From Planctomycetota bacterium (GTDB lineage Bacteria; Planctomycetota; Planctomycetia; Gemmatales; Gemmataceae), in contig JAGWVO010000039.1 in the NCBI GenBank assembly GCA_018970845.1, positions 1 to 15,639 of the forward strand: a stretch of 15,639 bases of DNA, written 5' to 3'. Below, one piece after another: positions 1-8,042 of the stretch (its first letter is position 1; each line of letters opens with the position of its first letter). The position numbers and the translations under genes are program-made. The notes beneath the pieces were generated by a model that saw only the letters and a program-made list of their open reading frames with translations, had not been told where the DNA came from and searched no databases.

Positions 1-953
1 AGCACATGCAGTTTTCCATCGAGGCTCGGACAGTAGACCTTGTCGCCAGCGATTACCGGGGACGCGTCAACCCGATCGTCGGTGAGGTATGTCCAGCGTG
101 GCGCGCCTGTCTTGCGGTCGAGCGCATGCACCCTCTTGTCGCGACTGCCCACCACCACCAGTTCGGAACCGATGGCGGCGGAGGAGAAAAATTCCTTGGG
201 GCGGTTGGCCGCCCTGTAGGTCCAGGAGATTTTGGGTTCCTTCCATGCGATGGCGTGAAACTCGCTTCCCATGGTGCCGAGGTAAAGGTTTTCCCCGGAA
301 ACCGCGACGGTCGCCCCCGTTTGGCTTCCAAGATCGAGGCTTGCGGATTCCTTTCCGGTCGCCGCGTCGATGACATGGAGCCTGCTATCGCACCCGGCGG
401 CGAATGTCTTGCCCGCCGACATCGCGACTGAACCGTAGTACGGCCCCTCGGTCTTGAAGTTCCATCGTTCCTTTCCGGTCGCCGGGTCGAGGCAGTGCAG
501 CGTGTCGTCGTGGGCCCCGAAGAGAAGCACGCCGGGGGCGTGGCAGGCCCCTCCCGATATCTCGGCACCACAGTCGAAGACCCACTTGGCCTTTCCGGTG
601 CCGGCATCAAGCGCGTGCAATTTGCCCTCCATGTCGCCCGCGTAGACGACCCCGTCGCTGATGCTAACCGGGGCCTTGGCCGGACCTATCTTGGATTTCC
701 ATTCCTCCTTGCCCGTGGCAAGGTCGAAGCGACGGGCGAAGCCGTCTCCCGTGGCGGCGTAAACCTTGCCTTTTCCAATGGCCACCGATCCCTCGACGGA
801 TTCGAGGCCCTCGACGCGCCACACGCGCCTGAGCGGGCCTGAAAGGGCCGTCGGGGAGATGCCCGTCTGGGCCGGGTCACCCCGGAAGAGGGGCCAGTCT
901 GCCGAGGCGAACGCCACCGTCGCGAGGAGAAGGAACAGGGCTGTCGGGCGCAT
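1..953 (-). CDS. Exported PQQ-like beta-propeller protein, 3' end cut by window edge
   Basis: An open frame runs leftwards from an ATG at 953 and leaves the window without a stop, so only the first 317 residues are seen. The N-terminus (MRPTALFLLLATVAFASADW) is a short signal peptide, probably cut after ASA, followed by a W-P-L-F-R-G-D start typical of BamB/PQQ-like propellers. Blade motifs of the D-x-x-T-G-K-x-x-W type recur about every 40 residues (DLATGKEEW, DAGTGKAKW, DPATGKERW, DAATGKESA, DRKTGAPRW). At DNA level the T-G-K segment recurs about every 120 bases, near 352, 472, 592 and 711. A G-rich stretch (GGGGGA) four bases before the ATG can serve as ribosome-binding site. The gene starts 21 bases after the alcohol dehydrogenase stop and is probably last or near last in the operon. 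No vicinal Cys pair or haem motif is visible, so a binding or scaffold role outside the cytoplasm is more likely than enzymatic activity. Confidence 0.9.
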   Translation of the reverse strand, partial: MRPTALFLLLATVAFASADWPLFRGDPAQTGISPTALSGPLRRVWRVEGLESVEGSVAIGKGKVYAATGDGFARRFDLATGKEEWKSKIGPAKAPVSISDGVVYAGDMEGKLHALDAGTGKAKWVFDCGAEISGGACHAPGVLLFGAHDDTLHCLDPATGKERWNFKTEGPYYGSVAMSAGKTFAAGCDSRLHVIDAATGKESASLDLGSQTGATVAVSGENLYLGTMGSEFHAIAWKEPKISWTYRAANRPKEFFSSAAIGSELVVVGSRDKRVHALDRKTGAPRWTYLTDDRVDASPVIAGDKVYCPSLDGKLHV

Positions 954-974
954 GGGGTCCCCCACACACATGAA

Positions 975-2102
975 TCACATGGCGGATCTGTACAAGGATA
1001 AGAAATCCGATTCGGTGACCGGGGCCGGGTTGAAGCGTCCCGTCCACTGCTGGGAGGCTTCCTCGGCCAGGATGGCAAGGATGCCATCGCGCACGCCGCA
1101 AGAACCGAGGCAGGAGGGCAGCGCCGCACCGGATCGCCACTCCTCAACCTTGAGCGCCAATCCCTCGGCTCCCCGGTCTCCCAATCCCGCCTCGCGCGCC
1201 AATTCGCCGTACTCCGAGGAAACGGCGCGCGCGTTGAACCTGATCACCCAAGGAAGCACCAGGGCGATCGCGATGCCGTGGGTCAACCCATAATGGGCCG
1301 TCAGGGGATTCGCCATCGCGTGGCTGGCTCCAAGCATCGACTGCTCGATTGCCGCGCCGGCCAGGAAGGCGCCCCATTGCATCGCGCCGAGGCTGGCGAC
1401 ATCGCCGGTGCGTGAAAGGACATTCCCGAAGTTCGCCGAAAGGAGTCGCCACGCCTCACGGGCATAGGAGAGTGACAGGGGATTGCGCGCCGTGGTGACG
1501 GCGGCCTCCAAGGCGTGGGATATGGCGTCAAGGCCTGTCACGGCCGCCACTCCCCGAGGCTGGGATGCGACCAGTTCCGGATCGAGCAGGACCGTTCCAA
1601 AGAGCATTCCGGGGTCGCCGCAAGCCATCTTGAGGTGTGTCTGCCTGTCAACGATGACAGCGTAGGATTGGGCTTCCGAACCAGTGCCGGTGGTTGTGGG
1701 AATTCCCGCCATGGGCAGAAGCGGCGCGGTGGCCTTGCCATAACCGTGAAAGTCGCCGACCCGTCCGCCGCAGGAGTGGATCAGGTTGGCGGCCTTGGCC
1801 AAGTCCATGCTGCTACCACCCCCGATGGCGACGATGGCGTCGGGCCTGACCGAGGCGATGAAGTCGCGGGCCGACTCGACATGGCGGGAATCGGGGTTTT
1901 CCTCCGTGGAGTCGAAGACGGCGACGCGGTGTCCGGCGGATTCAAGCAGGGATACGGCGCGTTGGGGGTGGCCGGCGTTTCGCAGGCCCGAGTCGGTGAA
2001 GATTGAGATTGAGCGCTTGCCGGCAAGAACCTTGGGAAGTTCGCCGAGGCAACCCGCGCCGCTCACCACGCGCGGCAGGGGCCTCACGAGGCTCCGGATC
2101 AT
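975..2102 (-). CDS. Iron-containing (group III) alcohol dehydrogenase
   Basis: The 375-aa product matches the usual length of the family and carries its signatures. The nucleotide-binding G-G-G-S-S-M-D motif is at residues 94-100 and P-T-T-T-G-T-G-S-E at 135-143. Four metal ligands have the classic spacing: D192 and H196 in GLDAISHALE, H261 in ASHAMANPL and H275 in LTHG. Members reduce aldehydes to alcohols, or the reverse, with NAD(P)H in the cytoplasm. I chose the ATG at 2102 because the protein then begins MIRSLVRPLP, as family members do, and it lies 10 bases after the aldehyde dehydrogenase stop; upstream in-frame codons would extend it into that gene. No strong Shine-Dalgarno is present, so translation may be coupled to the upstream gene. 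The neighbours suggest it takes the aldehyde made by the upstream reductase to an alcohol. The substrate cannot be inferred. Confidence 0.93.
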   Translation of the reverse strand: MIRSLVRPLPRVVSGAGCLGELPKVLAGKRSISIFTDSGLRNAGHPQRAVSLLESAGHRVAVFDSTEENPDSRHVESARDFIASVRPDAIVAIGGGSSMDLAKAANLIHSCGGRVGDFHGYGKATAPLLPMAGIPTTTGTGSEAQSYAVIVDRQTHLKMACGDPGMLFGTVLLDPELVASQPRGVAAVTGLDAISHALEAAVTTARNPLSLSYAREAWRLLSANFGNVLSRTGDVASLGAMQWGAFLAGAAIEQSMLGASHAMANPLTAHYGLTHGIAIALVLPWVIRFNARAVSSEYGELAREAGLGDRGAEGLALKVEEWRSGAALPSCLGSCGVRDGILAILAEEASQQWTGRFNPAPVTESDFLSLYRSAM

Positions 2103-2112
2103 CGGCTGGCCG

Positions 2113-3549
2113 TCATTTCGACCCGGTGAATGCGGCTTGGCTGAAGGCTCTTTGCTTGTAGAGGTGGGTGAAGAGGTTGCCTTCATGCGGCTGGTCCCAG
2201 GTCAACCTGTTCGTCGGAAGCGGGCCAACATTGAGGCGCTCGACATGTGAGCAGGCCATCGCCGAGGACACGAAGGCCTTGTCATCACTCAGCACCGTTC
2301 CCGCGAGCGTGTATCCGATACGGTGAAGGATATCATCTTGAGGGCATTCTATCACGCTGGCATAGGGGAAAAGGAATTCCTTGTTCGCCAGTGGATGCTC
2401 AGGGGAATCGCAACGGATGACGGTCGGAAGGAGGTAGGCGATGCGGCCTTCCTTGACGAGCCGGGGGGTTCCCCTGACTTCCAGGGTGACATCGCGGGCA
2501 CCCGGCGTTTTCAACCCCTCATCCACCATGTTGTTGATCGCCTCGGCGACCTCCGGCTTGGCGAAGGCGCTGATCTCACAGTTGGGATCATCCCATGGGC
2601 GGGGTTTCATCACGGCGAACCTTTTGGCGATGCCCATCGCCATGGCATCCGCATGGGACGGTGTCCAGACGGCCGAGGCGTTCACGCATGCGCGACCGCC
2701 GTTGGCGGCGATCGACTCCACCAGCATGTCAAGATACTTGTCCCATGAGGGGGCCTTGTCATCGCCGAAGATGATCTTCGAATAACCGGTTCCGTGGATT
2801 TCGACCCGGTGGTCGTTCCGGTAGGGTGCCATGGTGCGATCGTCACCGAAGGCCATGCTTCTGCCGCAAAGGCGGAGAATATCGTTGGCGCCCGAGTGGT
2901 CCGAAGGCAGGAAACCAAGAACCTGAGGCGGAACGCCGGCCTTGATGAACGACTGGAGAACCCGGAAAGGTGTCCAGGGTTCCTCCCTTCCCGGCTTGAG
3001 CAGCAAGGGCATCTTGAAGGCGATGGTCGGCACCCACAGGGAATGCACCCCGGGCGAATTGGACGGAAGCACGGCACCGAAAACATTGGTGGTCGGGAAA
3101 AAGGCCTGCATCCTGCCGCCGCGGGTGGTGAAGCCCTTGTCGAAGAACTCGGGATCGAGCCCGCGGGTCAGGCCTCCTATGACTTCCTCGATGTTCTCGA
3201 GCACATAATGAACCTTGAGGGCATTGCGGCGGCAGAACACCATCGGGCTACCCGTGGTCGCCGAAAGGTTGCGGACATAGCCGTCGAAATCGAGTTCGGT
3301 ATCCCCGCACGGCAGCTTGGCGTTGGCAAAGTAATCGGCGGCCTTCTTGTACATGCCAAGGATGTCGGCCATCGGAATATCGGCCAGGATTTGCCTGGCC
3401 CTGTCCATTTGGCCGAGATCGCGGGCGATTTGGCTACCTGTCACCTGGCTGACTTCGGCTACGGGTTCGCCGGTCACATGATGGACAAGTTGGGCCTTGT
3501 CCAGGCTTGTGTATTCCTTGCCGAAACGCAGGGCGGGAATCCGGATCAT
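2113..3549 (-). CDS. Aldehyde dehydrogenase superfamily acyl reductase (LuxC/EhpG-like)
   Basis: The 478-aa product has the full ALDH plan: a cofactor-domain segment V-L-P-S-N-S-P-G followed by L-L-L-K-P-G, the general-base region VEIHGTG with Glu250, the catalytic cysteine Cys288 in NGGRACVNASAVW, and a late N-K-E-F-L-F-P-Y segment in place of the usual E-x-F-G-P. Ordinary ALDHs oxidise aldehydes. The divergent sequence and the adjacent adenylating enzyme make the reductive direction more likely, with an activated acyl group loaded on Cys288 and reduced by NAD(P)H, as in LuxC and as proposed for EhpG. I chose the ATG at 3549 (MIRIPALRFGKEY): an AGGTG lies just upstream, and longer starts give an unlikely arginine/proline-rich leader overlapping the previous gene. 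It sits 49 bases after the adenylating enzyme and 10 bases before the Fe-ADH. ALDH membership is firm; the direction and substrate are inference. Confidence 0.88.
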   Translation of the reverse strand: MIRIPALRFGKEYTSLDKAQLVHHVTGEPVAEVSQVTGSQIARDLGQMDRARQILADIPMADILGMYKKAADYFANAKLPCGDTELDFDGYVRNLSATTGSPMVFCRRNALKVHYVLENIEEVIGGLTRGLDPEFFDKGFTTRGGRMQAFFPTTNVFGAVLPSNSPGVHSLWVPTIAFKMPLLLKPGREEPWTPFRVLQSFIKAGVPPQVLGFLPSDHSGANDILRLCGRSMAFGDDRTMAPYRNDHRVEIHGTGYSKIIFGDDKAPSWDKYLDMLVESIAANGGRACVNASAVWTPSHADAMAMGIAKRFAVMKPRPWDDPNCEISAFAKPEVAEAINNMVDEGLKTPGARDVTLEVRGTPRLVKEGRIAYLLPTVIRCDSPEHPLANKEFLFPYASVIECPQDDILHRIGYTLAGTVLSDDKAFVSSAMACSHVERLNVGPLPTNRLTWDQPHEGNLFTHLYKQRAFSQAAFTGSK

Positions 3550-3598
3550 GGGAACACCTGGGCGTGAGGTTCGCGGTAAGGGGAGAGACCTTTGTCGA

Positions 3599-4807
3599 TC
3601 AATAAACGCCGACGACGGTCGTGGCTGCCAGTTCACTGAACGGCCTGACGCCGCTCACCCCATCCCACGGGTAACGCTCGTAGGGGGCTTCCCGCTCGCC
3701 TTCGTCCCTTTCGGGGAAGCGGGGCACGAAGAATTCACGCGTTAGGGTGGTCAGGAGAACCCGACCAGTTTCACCGTAGCCAACCTTGCGGGAATAGTCC
3801 TTGGGATCGACGACCTCGGTCATCGCCCTGGGTTGGGGGGCGTAGTAGGTGATCTTGAAGCCGTCATGCGGACCGATCGGCTTGCTGCAGGCGAGTCCCA
3901 TGAGGGTGTTTCCATAGGTCGGTGTCATGTAGACATCGCCGTTGTCCAGCATTTCCTCGTAGGCCTCGCGGGTGAACTGGGGAGTGAATTCGGTTCCCCC
4001 GGTGAAGAGGCCCAGGATTCCGGCGGCCTTGATGCTGCGAAGGCCTCCCGGAGGCACTTTCTTGCCCAGCGACCGGTACTTCTCCTCCAATTTGCCAGCG
4101 CGGAGCGCCTCGTCGAACGACGCGAGCAGCTTGGGAGTGGTGAACATGCACTTGATGTCATGGCCACCGGCGAGAATGGTGAGCGCCTGGTCGATGCAGT
4201 GCTCCTTGTACAGGTTGGCCTGCTCGATGTTGCGCGCCTTGATGAGCTTGACGACCCAGCGGGGGTCGAGGTCGACACAAAAGCACACTCCGCCACGGTG
4301 CTGGGTGAGGTGCTCGATCGCCAGGCGCAGTCGGCGGGGGCCGGACGGCCCGAGCATCAGCCAGTTGGAACCCTTCGGAAAATGCTTGTCGGGCAGTGTT
4401 TCCGACATCATCTCGTAGTCGATCCGGAAGTCATCAATGACCATGCGGCTTTTGGGCAGGCCGGTGGTTCCGCCCGTTTCGAAGACATAAACCGGCTTGC
4501 CGGCAAATCCCTTGGGAACCCAGCGGGAAATGGGACCGCCCCGAAGCCAATCATCCTCGAAAGTTCCGAAAAGGTGCAGGTCGTCGGCGCCCTTGACATC
4601 GGTTAGCGGATTGAACGAGTAGGACTTGGCTTTTTCAAGCCAGAACTCGCAACCCGTCTCGGGGCTGAAGTGCCACTTGACGATGTCGCGGACATGCTTG
4701 TCGAGTTGTTCCTTGGCCCGCTTGACCTTGCTCTCCAGGCTTTCGGACGGGTTGAACCATTCGGCTGGGGAGAAATAGTCGATGGGAGCGTGCTTGCTGG
4801 TGCTCAC
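3599..4807 (-). CDS. Short ANL-superfamily carboxylate-adenylating enzyme (EhpF/LuxE/PaaK-like)
   Basis: The 402-aa product has the phosphate-binding loop of adenylate-forming enzymes as E-T-G-G-T-T-G-L-P-K at residues 110-119, matching the family TSGTTGxPK. It also has an A5-like Y-G-N-T at 298-301 and a G-Y-G-E-T-G-R-V-L-L-T stretch resembling the PaaK/LuxE region before the C-terminal domain. It ends soon after VPRFPERDEG, so the usual C-terminal domain with the A10 lysine seems missing, as in EhpF of griseoluteic acid biosynthesis. A first half-reaction, carboxylate plus ATP to acyl-AMP, is likely, with the acyl group passed to the reductase next door. The start is a GTG at 4807: GAGGA lies nine bases before it, the gap to the upstream stop is 25 bases, and no ATG fits. 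The substrate is unknown. LuxE-like acyl-protein synthetase is the main alternative label. Confidence 0.82.
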   Translation of the reverse strand: MSTSKHAPIDYFSPAEWFNPSESLESKVKRAKEQLDKHVRDIVKWHFSPETGCEFWLEKAKSYSFNPLTDVKGADDLHLFGTFEDDWLRGGPISRWVPKGFAGKPVYVFETGGTTGLPKSRMVIDDFRIDYEMMSETLPDKHFPKGSNWLMLGPSGPRRLRLAIEHLTQHRGGVCFCVDLDPRWVVKLIKARNIEQANLYKEHCIDQALTILAGGHDIKCMFTTPKLLASFDEALRAGKLEEKYRSLGKKVPPGGLRSIKAAGILGLFTGGTEFTPQFTREAYEEMLDNGDVYMTPTYGNTLMGLACSKPIGPHDGFKITYYAPQPRAMTEVVDPKDYSRKVGYGETGRVLLTTLTREFFVPRFPERDEGEREAPYERYPWDGVSGVRPFSELAATTVVGVY

Positions 4808-4832
4808 GGATGCGGTTCCTCGCGCTTGCGCG

Positions 4833-6332
4833 TCACTTGGTGCCGATGGCGAACAGGGTGGTTCCGTTGTGCAGGTACAAGAGGCCGCCCATCGGTGTGG
4901 GCGGAGACTTGATCGCCTGATCCATTTCAATCTTAGCGGGTTCCTTCTTCACCTTTCCATGAGGAAAGACGAGGATGTCTCCCGAGTCGGTGCCGATGTA
5001 GACCCTCCCGTCGGCCACCATGGGCGAGCACCAGGTTCCGTCCTTGAGGTCGTGGTCCCAATGCTTCTTTCCCGTGGAGGCGTCCAGGCAATGCAGATAA
5101 CCATCGATCTCGGCGGCATAAAGCAGACCATCGGCCACGGCCACAGTGCTCAGCGTTCGCCCGAAATGGATATCCCGCCCGTCACCGGCGGGCTTGGGCA
5201 GCACCGGCCCGCCCAGATGCCACACCAGCCCTGAATCCTTGTTGGCGGGTGCCGCGGGGTCGAGATTGTCAGCGACAGGACTCAGGTCTCGGAAACCATC
5301 GGCGCCCATCGCGCCCGCTTTCGCCGGGTCGACACACCAGAGGTGGCCGGGGCCGGGGCCGTCGTCGGGATTGTTGCCCACCGAGGCGTAAATCTTGCCT
5401 TCGTGGAAAACCGGAGTGGCCATGATGTACGACTTGTCACCTCGACCGCCCGGCTTGAAGGAGCTTTTCTTGGTGTTGCAGTCGAATTTCCAGAGCTTCT
5501 TGCCGGTAGCGGGTTCAAACGAATAGAGCCAGCCGTCCCCGCCCGGGAAAACCACCTGATCCATGCCGCCCACCTTGGCCAGCGTGGGGTTCGACCATTG
5601 TCCTTCCATGATATTTTCGCCAGGGCTTGAATCCTTCCAGACGACTTTGCCGCTGACCTTGTCCAGGCAAACAAAGCTCGGGGCCTTGGGATTGGGCACC
5701 TTGTGGGATTCGTGGTCCACGCCGTGGCCGGTCACGACAAAAACATGCGGGCCATGCACCAGCGGACTGCACATGGCCAGGTAACAGGGAAATACCCCCA
5801 GTTCCTTGACCATGTCGAGCTTCCAGATTTCCTTGGCCTTGGTCGTTCCCGGCGTTCCGGCCGCGTCGAGGCAGACCACCTCGGCCCTGTTGGAAACATA
5901 CCAAAGGCGGTCACCCTCGATGACAGGGGTGCTGGCCACGCCTTGCTTGGGCCAGTCGTTCTTGTCGGGTTCGGGCAGCTTGTCATGCAAGGCCTGCCAA
6001 AGGAACGCGCCGTCCTTGGCGCTGAAGCAGTAGAGGGCTCCCTTGTCGCCGGAGATGGAGGGGTCGCGGGGCCGTTCGTTGTTGGTTCCTATGAAGATCC
6101 GGCCACCGGAAACGACGACAGCGCCGTAAGTCGTGGTGCCCAGTTCCGCTGACCAGAGGATGTTTTTCCTGGCGTTCTTCTTGATGGACCAGGTTTCGGG
6201 AAGCCCCTTGGCCGAAGGCGCCGTCATGTTGCGAAAGGGGGTTCCGCCCAGAAGGGGGTACGATGCTTCCTGGGCGCGGGCCAACCCGGCGGCACCCAGG
6301 AAAACCGCGACGAAGAGCGGGCTGGGGCGCAT
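4833..6332 (-). CDS. Exported PQQ-like beta-propeller protein, paralogue of its upstream neighbour
   Basis: The 499-aa product starts with a clear signal peptide (MRPSPLFVAVFLGAAGLARA, probable cut before QE). The body carries blade signatures such as FEPATGKKLWKFDCN and CLDASTGKKHWDHDL. Long stretches match the preceding gene: G-G-R-I-F-I-G-T-N-N-E-R-P-R-D-P, H-D-K-L-P, W-Y-V-S-N-R, E-G-Q-W-S-N-P and F-P-G-G-D-G-W-L-Y. The two are therefore tandem paralogues of one propeller family that I associate with planctomycetes. The ATG at 6332 shares its A with the upstream TGA (TGATG), implying translational coupling; a GTG one codon earlier is a less likely start. No CC pair, CxxCH or other redox-cofactor motif is seen. 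The name PQQ-like describes the fold and does not show that PQQ is bound. The role is unknown, and a periplasmic or surface location follows from the signal peptide. Confidence 0.93.
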   Translation of the reverse strand: MRPSPLFVAVFLGAAGLARAQEASYPLLGGTPFRNMTAPSAKGLPETWSIKKNARKNILWSAELGTTTYGAVVVSGGRIFIGTNNERPRDPSISGDKGALYCFSAKDGAFLWQALHDKLPEPDKNDWPKQGVASTPVIEGDRLWYVSNRAEVVCLDAAGTPGTTKAKEIWKLDMVKELGVFPCYLAMCSPLVHGPHVFVVTGHGVDHESHKVPNPKAPSFVCLDKVSGKVVWKDSSPGENIMEGQWSNPTLAKVGGMDQVVFPGGDGWLYSFEPATGKKLWKFDCNTKKSSFKPGGRGDKSYIMATPVFHEGKIYASVGNNPDDGPGPGHLWCVDPAKAGAMGADGFRDLSPVADNLDPAAPANKDSGLVWHLGGPVLPKPAGDGRDIHFGRTLSTVAVADGLLYAAEIDGYLHCLDASTGKKHWDHDLKDGTWCSPMVADGRVYIGTDSGDILVFPHGKVKKEPAKIEMDQAIKSPPTPMGGLLYLHNGTTLFAIGTK

Positions 6333-7996
6333 CACTTGGTCCCCAGGCAGAAGAGCTTGCAGGGGTTTTCTGTGATCATGTAGACCCGTCCGCCGGAGGC
6401 CACGGGTGTGGCCCTGATCTTCGCCTTCATGTTGATTGTGGCAAGAAGCTTTTTCTGCTTGCCGTGGGCGAACACATGAAGCTTGCCGGCCTCGTTGCCG
6501 ATATAGACGCGCCCGTCGACCCAGTAGGTGCTCGACCAGGTGTCCGATCCCATGTCATGGTCCCAAAGCTTCGCGCCGGTGCGCGCATCGAGGCAATGGA
6601 CCCAGCCGTCGTATTCGGATGTGTAGAGCAGTCCTTCATGCACGGCGACGGTGCTCATGGTGCGGCCGAAGAAATAGTTCCTTTCATAATCGTCACCCGC
6701 GAGGCCGCCATAGTGCCAGATGAGGCCGCTGTCCTTGTTGGCGGGAGCCTTGGGGTCGAAGTTGTCCCCGACGGGAGTGAGGTCCTTGTCGGCGTTGGCG
6801 GGAGCCTTGGTGATGTCGATGCACCAGAGGTGGCCAACTCCCTTGTCATGCTCGGGGTCCTGGCCGACACCGATGTAAAGCTTGTTCTCCCAGACGACCG
6901 GGGTGCTGACGAAGTCGTTCCGCGTGCCCTTGCCGCCGAGCTTGTATTCGGACTTCTTGGGGTTGCAGTCGAACTTCCAGAGCAGGTCGCCGGTGTCGGG
7001 CTTGAATCCGTAAACCCAGCCGTCGCCGCCGGGGAAAATGATGACCGGCTTGCCGTTGGGCTCGGCATAGACGGGATTGGACCATTGCCCGTGCATGAGG
7101 AGCTTGCCCTGGTCGACCAGCTTCTTGATGTCGACATCACCGCCGCTCTTCTTCCGGGCCTCGACAAGGCTCGACGAGGGGAGGTTGCTCGACCAAAGGA
7201 CCTTCCCGTCGTTCTTGTTGACTGCCAGGAAACTCGGGGCTCCCGGCTGGGGAATGTTGATGTGGCCTTCATCCACGCCGTTGCTGGTGATCACGAATAG
7301 GGTGTCGCCGACAATCAGGGGAGAGCAGGTGGCGAGATTGTGGGGGAAGACATTGAGCTGCTTGATCATGTCCAGGCGCCAGAGGATGTCGGCGTTCTTG
7401 GGGCCGGTGAGGGCCTCGTCGGCAACGCCGTCGTTCTTGCCGTCTCGGAAGCCCTCGGCATCGGCGCAGATGATCTCGCAGCGATTGGAGATGTACCAAA
7501 TCCTCTTGCCTTCCACCACCGGGGATGAGCAGATTCCCTCGCGGGGCCAGTCGTTCACGCGCCCGGCGGGCAGTTTGTCGTGCACGGCCTGCCAGATCAG
7601 TTCCCCGGTCTTCTCGTCAAGGCAGAGCATGATGCCCTTGTCGCCCGGCACGGCCGGATCGCGTGGGAAGTCGTTGTTCGTGCCGACATAGATTCGGCCG
7701 CCGGCGATGATGGGACCACCGTAGGCCTTGCTGCCAAGGGGGACGCTCCAAACGAGGTTTTGTTCCTTGCCTGGCTCGATGTTCCAGGAGACGGGAAGTC
7801 CCGTTTCCTTGAGGTTCACGAGGTTGCGCTGCACGGTTCCGCCGAAAAGGGGCCATTCGCGCCCGGTGTCTCGGCGGGCGGCATCGGCCAGGGGCCTGGC
7901 GGGTCCTGGAAGGTAAAGCGCCGCCAGGGTGCCGCCCAAAACGGCACAAGTGACGGCGGCCGCGAGGGCCTGGCGGTTTTGTCCGCGTATTGCCAT
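6332..7996 (-). CDS. Membrane-anchored or exported PQQ-like beta-propeller protein
   Basis: The 554-aa product has a basic N-terminus and a hydrophobic segment at about residues 10-31 (ALAAAVTCAVLGGTLAALYL), either an uncleaved anchor or a signal peptide, then a propeller beginning EWPLFGGTVQRN. Diagnostic stretches are HDKLPAGRVNDWPREG, WYISNRCEIICAD, SNGVDEGHINIP, HGQWSNP, FPGGDGWVYGF and GVGHLWCID. It differs from its downstream paralogue by an extra lysine-rich segment (about RKKSGGDVDIKKLVDQGK) just before HGQWSNP and a longer N-terminal linker. I chose the ATG at 7996: a GAGGAG lies ten bases upstream, and the TTG at 8014 that would lengthen the protein is part of that ribosome-binding site. 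The gap to the upstream gene is 46 bases. Cysteines are present but none form a vicinal pair, so true PQQ catalysis is not supported. Confidence 0.93.
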   Translation of the reverse strand: MAIRGQNRQALAAAVTCAVLGGTLAALYLPGPARPLADAARRDTGREWPLFGGTVQRNLVNLKETGLPVSWNIEPGKEQNLVWSVPLGSKAYGGPIIAGGRIYVGTNNDFPRDPAVPGDKGIMLCLDEKTGELIWQAVHDKLPAGRVNDWPREGICSSPVVEGKRIWYISNRCEIICADAEGFRDGKNDGVADEALTGPKNADILWRLDMIKQLNVFPHNLATCSPLIVGDTLFVITSNGVDEGHINIPQPGAPSFLAVNKNDGKVLWSSNLPSSSLVEARKKSGGDVDIKKLVDQGKLLMHGQWSNPVYAEPNGKPVIIFPGGDGWVYGFKPDTGDLLWKFDCNPKKSEYKLGGKGTRNDFVSTPVVWENKLYIGVGQDPEHDKGVGHLWCIDITKAPANADKDLTPVGDNFDPKAPANKDSGLIWHYGGLAGDDYERNYFFGRTMSTVAVHEGLLYTSEYDGWVHCLDARTGAKLWDHDMGSDTWSSTYWVDGRVYIGNEAGKLHVFAHGKQKKLLATINMKAKIRATPVASGGRVYMITENPCKLFCLGTK

Positions 7997-8042
7997 GGGA
8001 AGGGTGCTCCTCAATCAGGGGGTTGGATTCGTGGCGAGGTGG

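Noticed and set aside
352..724. Short direct repeats about 120 bases apart, considered as a CRISPR or tandem array
   Set aside because: They encode the T-G-K blade motif of the propeller in frame; spacing equals about 40 residues and the repeats are imperfect.
6263..7300. 345-codon plus-strand frame over the propeller genes
   Set aside because: Valine/aspartate/glycine-rich antisense shadow with no ribosome-binding site; the opposite strand has conserved propeller motifs.
4833..7996. True PQQ-dependent alcohol dehydrogenases
   Set aside because: No adjacent cysteine pair or haem motif, and no convincing catalytic Asp or calcium-ligand motif could be picked out. The propeller fold alone does not imply PQQ.
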